Shown: positions 33,631 to 38,234 of the stretch, piece by piece
How positions within the stretch are numbered: the first letter of the stretch is position 1
Layout: the number at the start of each line of letters is the position of its first letter
Origin: Brumimicrobium sp964346075
GTDB lineage: Bacteria; Bacteroidota; Bacteroidia; Flavobacteriales_D; Crocinitomicaceae
Length of the DNA: 38,234 nt
Direction of reading: 5' to 3'
NCBI GenBank assembly: GCA_964346075.1
Contig: CAYFTH010000016.1
Coordinates: forward strand, 1-38,234
Program-made: the position numbers and the translations under genes
Notes under the pieces: model-generated
Databases searched by the model: none
The model's input: the letters and a program-made list of their open reading frames with translations, nothing else
What the model was told of the DNA's origin: nothing

Positions 33631-34383
33631 CTAATCTTTGGTAGAAGCTTTTGCTTTGAAGTATTCACGATTCATGCGCGCAATATTCTCTAATGAAATT
33701 CCTTTCGGGCATTCCACTTCACAAGCACCTGTATTTGAGCAGTTTCCAAAACCTTCAGCATCCATCTGATCCACCATACTTTGAACCCGCTCCTGAGCTT
33801 CCACCTCTCCCTGAGGCAAGAGTGCATATTGCGAAACTTTGGCAGAAACAAAAAGCATTGCAGAACTATTCTTACAAGAAGCTACGCAAGCACCACATCC
33901 TATACATGTGGCCGCATCGAAAGCGCGGTCAGCATGTTCTTTCTGAATAGGTAGCGAATTCGCATCTTGTGTATTACCAGAGGTATTCACAGAAATGTAA
34001 CCACCCGCATGTTGTACGCGATCAAAGGCACTTCTGTCTACTGCGAGATCTTTCACAACAGGAAATGCCTTGGCTCTGAAGGGCTCAATATAAATGGTGT
34101 CTCCATCTTTAAACTTTCGCATGTGTAACTGACAAGTGGTTACGCCGCGATCTGGTCCGTGAGCTTCCCCGTTGATATAAAGCGAGCACGACCCACAGAT
34201 TCCCTCACGACAATCGTGATCAAAAGCAACCGGCTCCTCACCTTTTTCTATCAACTGACTATTCAAAACATCCAACATCTCCAGAAAAGACATATCTGGT
34301 GAAATATCACTGATCGGATAGTCAACCATTTTTCCTTTTGACTTGGAATTTTTTTGCCGCCATATTTTTAATGTCAAATTCAT
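33631..34383 (-). CDS. sdhB: succinate dehydrogenase/fumarate reductase iron-sulfur subunit
   Basis: A 250-residue subunit that passes electrons from SdhA to the quinone site. A 2Fe-2S domain (CREGICGSC plus a later C in TTCQLH) is followed by a C-terminal ferredoxin domain with CIGCGACVASCKN and the CSNTGACEVECPKG group. I start at the ATG of MNLTLKIWRQKN (34383), which is the usual start of this subunit in the phylum; an in-frame ATG at 34401 adds six residues. It is the last gene of sdhCAB, 54 bases after sdhA counted from this start. Confidence 0.94.
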   Translation of the reverse strand: MNLTLKIWRQKNSKSKGKMVDYPISDISPDMSFLEMLDVLNSQLIEKGEEPVAFDHDCREGICGSCSLYINGEAHGPDRGVTTCQLHMRKFKDGDTIYIEPFRAKAFPVVKDLAVDRSAFDRVQHAGGYISVNTSGNTQDANSLPIQKEHADRAFDAATCIGCGACVASCKNSSAMLFVSAKVSQYALLPQGEVEAQERVQSMVDQMDAEGFGNCSNTGACEVECPKGISLENIARMNREYFKAKASTKD

Positions 34384-34437
34384 AACTTCATCTTTTGTCA
34401 TTCAACGAACAGTTGAATAGCAACTGCCCTGAATTTT

Positions 34438-36441
34438 TTATTTGTAACTTCTCGTTTTCAACTCAATGTTTTCGTAAACAAGATCTTCCTTATGCAAAAC
34501 GGCTTCACTAGGTTGACCTTTGTATTCCCAAGCCGCTACATATTTATAGTTTTCATCATCGCGCTTCGCCTCACCATCTTCTGTTTGAGATTCTTCTCTG
34601 AAGTGACCACCGCACGATTCTTCTCGTTCGAGCGCGTCTTTTGCAAATAGTTCTCCTAGCTCCATAAAATCGGCTACGCGTCCAGCTTTAGCCAACTCTT
34701 CGTTAAATTCATTGCGCGTACCAGGAACGCGAACACCTTTCCAGAACTCTTCTCGCAACGCCTTAATCTCATCAATTGCCGATTTCAACGTCTCTGCATT
34801 TCTAGACATCCCGCATTTGTTCCACATAATTTTACCGAGGCGCTTGTGATAGAAATCGACAGGCTTTTCTCCTTTGTTGTTTACAAAATAATCCAATCGT
34901 TCAATCACCTCTTTCTCAGCTTGTTCAAACTCCTTTGTGTCAGTAGAAATTGCTCCAGTACGTATATCTCCAGAAAGATAATCTCCTATCGTATACGGTA
35001 ATACAAAATAACCATCCGCTAATCCCTGCATCAAGGCAGAAGCCCCGAGACGGTTCGCTCCATGGTCAGAAAAGTTGGCTTCTCCAATCGCATAAAGCCC
35101 TGGAACAGATGTCATTAAATTATAGTCAACCCAGACACCTCCCATCGTATAGTGAACAGCCGGGTATATCATCATGGGTGTTTCATAAGGGTTTTCATCG
35201 ACAATTTTCTCGTACATCTGGAAAAGGTTTCCATATTTATTTGCCACGGCCTCTTTTCCGAGCTTCTCAACGAGCGATTTGTCATTTTCATCGAGACCTT
35301 TGATATGTGCAGCTTCTTTTCCGTAACGTTCTATAGCAGAAGAGAAGTCAAGGTATACTGCCTCGCCCGTTTGATTAACCCCATACCCAGCATCACATCG
35401 TTCTTTTGCAGCGCGCGACGCCACGTCACGTGGAACGAGGTTACCAAAAGCAGGATAACGTCGCTCCAGGTAATAATCGCGATCTTCCTCTTTGATCTGT
35501 GTAGGACGCAATTTCCCGGATCGAATCGCTTCTACATCTTCTTTTTTCTTCGGCACCCATATACGACCATCGTTACGAAGCGATTCCGACATCAACGTCA
35601 ATTTCGCCTGAAGGTCTCCGGATACAGGGATGCAAGTCGGGTGAATCTGCGTAAAACAAGGATTCGCAAAATAAGCTCCTTTCTTATGAATCTTCCACGC
35701 CGCAGAGGCATTACTACCCATTGCATTTGTTGATAAGAAGAAGATGTTCCCATAACCGCCAGAACCAACTACTACAGCATGTGCTCCATGGCGCTCAACT
35801 TCCCCGGTCACTAAATTCCGAGCAATGATTCCACGCGCTTTGCCATCAACTTTAACGACATCCATCATTTCATGACGGTTGTACATCTTGATTTTTCCTC
35901 GACCAATTTGGCGATTCATTGCTGAGTAAGCTCCCAGCAAAAGCTGTTGTCCTGTTTGACCTTTGGCATAGAAAGTACGCGATACGAGCACTCCTCCAAA
36001 TGAACGATTGTCTAATAACCCACCATATTCACGTGCAAAAGGAACTCCTTGAGCTACGCATTGGTCAATAATATTAGCTGAAACTTCAGCCAAGCGATAA
36101 ACATTGGCCTCTCGTGAACGGTAATCGCCACCCTTCACCGTGTCGTAAAACAAGCGGTAAATGGAGTCACCATCCCCTTGATAATTTTTAGCGGCATTGA
36201 TCCCACCTTGTGCCGCAATCGAGTGTGCTCTTCGCGGTGAATCCTGAAAACAGAAAGCCTTCACATTGTAACCAAGCTCTGCGAGAGTTGCAGCTGCAGA
36301 TCCACCTGCAAGCCCAGTACCCACGACAATAACATCAATATTGCGTTTATTGGCAGGGTTTACCAGATTTATATTGTTTTTATGATTGGTCCACTTATCC
36401 TTGAGTGGTCCTTTTGGTATATTTGCGTCTAAAGTTGCCAT
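34438..36441 (-). CDS. sdhA: succinate dehydrogenase/fumarate reductase flavoprotein subunit
   Basis: A 667-residue catalytic subunit that oxidises succinate to fumarate in the citric acid cycle. It has the FAD-binding GTGLAGGSAAATLAELGYNV loop (about 42-61), the covalent-FAD histidine region PRRAHSIAAQGGINA, the substrate-side THPTCIPVSGD-like segment (FTQIHPTCIPVSG), the catalytic arginine region LVPRDVASRA, and GLYAIGEANFSDHGANRLG near the end of the FAD domain. The length and the C-terminal helical domain are typical of the Bacteroidota/Wolinella-type enzyme. It begins 12 bases after sdhC. Confidence 0.95.
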   Translation of the reverse strand: MATLDANIPKGPLKDKWTNHKNNINLVNPANKRNIDVIVVGTGLAGGSAAATLAELGYNVKAFCFQDSPRRAHSIAAQGGINAAKNYQGDGDSIYRLFYDTVKGGDYRSREANVYRLAEVSANIIDQCVAQGVPFAREYGGLLDNRSFGGVLVSRTFYAKGQTGQQLLLGAYSAMNRQIGRGKIKMYNRHEMMDVVKVDGKARGIIARNLVTGEVERHGAHAVVVGSGGYGNIFFLSTNAMGSNASAAWKIHKKGAYFANPCFTQIHPTCIPVSGDLQAKLTLMSESLRNDGRIWVPKKKEDVEAIRSGKLRPTQIKEEDRDYYLERRYPAFGNLVPRDVASRAAKERCDAGYGVNQTGEAVYLDFSSAIERYGKEAAHIKGLDENDKSLVEKLGKEAVANKYGNLFQMYEKIVDENPYETPMMIYPAVHYTMGGVWVDYNLMTSVPGLYAIGEANFSDHGANRLGASALMQGLADGYFVLPYTIGDYLSGDIRTGAISTDTKEFEQAEKEVIERLDYFVNNKGEKPVDFYHKRLGKIMWNKCGMSRNAETLKSAIDEIKALREEFWKGVRVPGTRNEFNEELAKAGRVADFMELGELFAKDALEREESCGGHFREESQTEDGEAKRDDENYKYVAAWEYKGQPSEAVLHKEDLVYENIELKTRSYK

Positions 36442-36453
36442 AGTCTCAAAAAA

Positions 36454-37122
36454 TTAATGTGCGTTCATATAAAGTACTACTGCTGTGATAATGAATCCCA
36501 GTGGAATAGCAATGGAATAAATCACACCAAATTTTTTCAATCCATCGATGTACTTGTTATTCTGACCGATCGACTGAAACGCTGATCCAAAACCGTGAAG
36601 TAAATGCAACGCCAGCAAAATAAATGCTACGATATAAGCGATAACGCGATAAGGATTTTCAAACTTATGCAAGAGCTCTGAATAATAACGATTGGGATCA
36701 GCAGCATTCATTTCAATATACTTATAATTCATTTCTGGAATCCAAAAATCGATGAAGTGAAGTGCAAGAAATGCAAGAATCACCAATCCGGAATAAATCA
36801 TATTTCTTGACATCCAACTGGAATTCGCGCCCCCTCTATTGCGTTTGTAGCTAATTGGCCGAGCTGCTCGATTGCGCGCTTCAAGAATGAAACCCATAAT
36901 GAAGTGAAACACAACAGCAAAAATCAATATCGGCTGAGCAATAAACTGAACCACTACATTGGTTCCCATAAAATGCGAAAGCTCATTAAACGTTTCGGGG
37001 CTGAAAACCGCTGTAAAGTTAATTGTCAAGTGTTGTAACAGAAAGATCATGAGAAACAACGCTGAAAGCGCCATTGCGAACTTCCGTCCAATTGATGAAT
37101 TAAAAAAACCTGATTTACTCAT
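36454..37122 (-). CDS. sdhC: succinate dehydrogenase cytochrome b subunit
   Basis: A 222-residue membrane anchor with five helices, of the single-subunit diheme b558 type found with sdhCAB in Bacteroidota (no separate SdhD). Candidate heme-ligand histidines lie in FLLQHLTINF, VVFHFIMGFIL, LALHFIDFW and LALHLLHGFGSAF. It anchors SdhAB at the inner membrane and passes electrons to menaquinone. It is the first gene of the operon, with a strong promoter match 32 bases upstream. Confidence 0.92.
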   Translation of the reverse strand: MSKSGFFNSSIGRKFAMALSALFLMIFLLQHLTINFTAVFSPETFNELSHFMGTNVVVQFIAQPILIFAVVFHFIMGFILEARNRAARPISYKRNRGGANSSWMSRNMIYSGLVILAFLALHFIDFWIPEMNYKYIEMNAADPNRYYSELLHKFENPYRVIAYIVAFILLALHLLHGFGSAFQSIGQNNKYIDGLKKFGVIYSIAIPLGFIITAVVLYMNAH

Positions 37123-37154
37123 AAGTCTACACTATATTTCTATTTCTTTAACAG

Positions 37155-37187
37155 CAAATTTAAAGGTAAGTTTGAGTTTTTATGCAA
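37155..37187 (-). promoter_or_regulatory. sdhCAB promoter
   Basis: Minus strand: TTG (37187-37185), 22 bases, TAAATTTG (37162-37155). Both boxes match the Bacteroidota consensus, and the leader to the ATG at 37122 would be about 25-28 bases. Confidence 0.6.
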
Positions 37188-37308
37188 TTTCGACTTATTT
37201 AGAATGTTTTTAGATAAACGGATAATTGCTACTGGCAATTTTTTATGTTTACTAACTACAGACAACAAATGACGAGTAAATCGCTTTTATTCTCGCATAA
37301 CAAATATG

Positions 37309-37581
37309 TGCCATTTCGCGATGAACAAAGACGTGGTCGGCGCTTTTAAGTTTAAAAATAAGGCTCCGTCGTTTCAAAAAGCTGATCATCACCTAAACAA
37401 ACTTGCCAAAGTAATTCCCGGGCTCATAAAGTGTTTCCCAGGCTTTTTCCGATAAGAAACTATAAAACCTTACATCAAATCCTTCTTTTTCCAGAATATC
37501 CAGGTATTGCTCAAAACGAAACCGCTGAGAAGGAGCATGACCTTTGGGATATGGAGCCAATATGTAGATCGTTTTTTTCAC
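37309..37581 (-). pseudogene. decayed glycosyltransferase (GT4-like) fragment with an in-frame stop
   Basis: The frame from GTG 37581 gives VKKTIYILAPYPKGHAPSQ, then RFRFEQYLDILEKEGF and YEPGNYFGKF, the N-terminus of a family of GT4-like glycosyltransferases. A TAG at 37395-37393 interrupts it, but reading on in the same frame gives ISFLKRRSLIFKLKSADHV and then FVHREMA, which is the expected continuation (a basic helix, then the D-x-V-x-x-H-R-E block). Beyond HRE (37315) the likeness ends and the remaining two thirds of the gene are missing. An intact-looking -7 box (TACATTTG, 37607-37600) lies upstream and argues against the TTG start at 37602. The gene is thus broken by both a stop codon and a 3' truncation. 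Confidence 0.75.
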
Positions 37582-37812
37582 GCACTGAAATATTCTTTTC
37601 AAATGTAATGAATTGCTCCATTTAAGTCGGGAGTTGATGTGTATATTTCATCGGGCACGGCAAGTAGTGATGGTCTGTGAAGGAAAGCTCCACTATTGAT
37701 GCTCAATATTGATTGTATTGCATTTTTTCAAAATACAACACAGTCTATCCCTCAAAATAAAACTAATGACCCGATAGTTATCCAATAATCTAAAAACTAT
37801 ACAAAGATCAGC

Positions 37813-38234
37813 TCAACCTGTTTCATTAATCCATTTTCTCCCTTTCTCCGTCAAGCGATACCGTTGTTGTTTGCTTTTTTCATAATCAGGAATTGTATAC
37901 TCCAGTAAGTTTAATTCTACGAGGGGCTTGATGTATTTTCTCCTGTTGAGTGACTGGTAGCTCAAATCCAACCCTTCTTCAATGATCGCTCTGCCTTTTT
38001 GGGGCTTCTCTTGGCAAAAGTTCAGTACGCTTAGGTGCTTGTCTGTCAGCGTGGCTAATGTCCACGCTTTTTTTTGTGTTTTTGATCTTGGAATGCTATA
38101 GTTAGAAACCCGTTCTTTTGCAATTTGTTGGTTTGGAGTTTGCTCACCAATCTCACTCATAAACCAGTCCAAATAAGCATCAATGCGACCACTCAAAAAA
38201 TAGGGTAAACTCAATAAATAATACGTTTTCCCTT
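37813..38234 (-). CDS. C-terminal part of a winged-helix protein, cut by the window edge
   Basis: The frame is open to the right edge (upstream codons read GKTYYLLSLPYFLSG...), so the true start is probably outside and the TTG at 38214 need not be used. The last 75 residues form a winged-helix pattern: LTDKHLSVLNFC, a recognition-helix-like SYQSLNRRKYIKPLVELNLL, and a wing ending QRYRLTEKGRKWI. Such domains close many Fic, AAA_4-type and regulatory proteins, but the catalytic part is not visible, so I do not assign a function. The 210-base gap to the pseudogene contains only a small inverted repeat (37713-37719 with 37732-37738). Confidence 0.5.
   Translation of the reverse strand, partial: GKTYYLLSLPYFLSGRIDAYLDWFMSEIGEQTPNQQIAKERVSNYSIPRSKTQKKAWTLATLTDKHLSVLNFCQEKPQKGRAIIEEGLDLSYQSLNRRKYIKPLVELNLLEYTIPDYEKSKQQRYRLTEKGRKWINETG

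Noticed and set aside
37393..37602. 69-residue minus-strand frame as an intact small protein
   Set aside because: It is the front part of a glycosyltransferase; likeness continues in frame beyond the stop, so it is a pseudogene fragment. The TTG start would also lie within the -7 box.
1..38234. tRNA, rRNA, CRISPR, prophage or transposase genes
   Set aside because: None of the expected sequence patterns were seen on either strand; the only repeats are the mazEF-flanking pair and isolated hairpins.

Overview
The window is an AT-rich chromosomal stretch of a Bacteroidota bacterium, most likely a marine or freshwater member of the Flavobacteriales (Cryomorphaceae/Crocinitomicaceae type; this placement is inferred, because no rRNA is present). 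The signs are: a secreted protease with a C-terminal type IX secretion (T9SS) sorting domain; a TonB plug/carboxypeptidase-regulatory protein; the three-gene sdhCAB complex II; the rnpA-S41 peptidase pair; start codons without Shine-Dalgarno sequences; and several promoters that fit the Bacteroidota consensus TTG-N17-23-TAnnTTTG.

Left part (1-5100): the end of an unknown gene, a secreted L,D-transpeptidase, a short TonB plug protein, a mazEF-type toxin-antitoxin pair bracketed by two direct copies of a hairpin repeat, and a YgiQ-type radical SAM protein. Then (5143-9139) comes a tightly overlapping three-gene unit: a beta-CASP metallo-beta-lactamase RNase, a lipoprotein and a GT-C-like membrane protein. 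Next are an enlarged (614 aa) Cys/Met-type PLP enzyme and, convergent to it, an operon of a normal-size cystathionine gamma-synthase, a TrkA/KtrA potassium-channel regulator and a short-chain dehydrogenase.

Middle part (14000-23900): an orphan HisKA_2 histidine kinase preceded by a possible coupled small ORF, a MATE exporter with an acyl-CoA thioesterase, ssb with its own promoter, then rnpA, an S41 (CtpA-type) peptidase and an O-antigen-ligase-like protein on the minus strand. These are followed by a 34-codon candidate small gene, a DUF983-thioredoxin pair, rlmN and a bidirectional terminator.

Right part (23900-38234): a redoxin-T9SS protease pair; divergent from it a secreted protein of unknown role, uridine kinase and a very large NtrY-like histidine kinase; a lipoprotein carrying a C-terminal Pmp3/YqaE domain; sdhC-sdhA-sdhB with a clear promoter; a decayed glycosyltransferase pseudogene; and the C-terminal part of a winged-helix protein that runs off the edge.

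Most of the window is housekeeping and cell-envelope content. I see no prophage, CRISPR array, insertion sequence, tRNA or rRNA. The most unusual signals are the repeat-bracketed mazEF with an operator inside its promoter, a set of promoters whose -7 box lies exactly 4 nt before the start codon (predicting leaderless mRNAs), the RNase/lipoprotein/GT-C operon, and the enlarged PLP enzyme.
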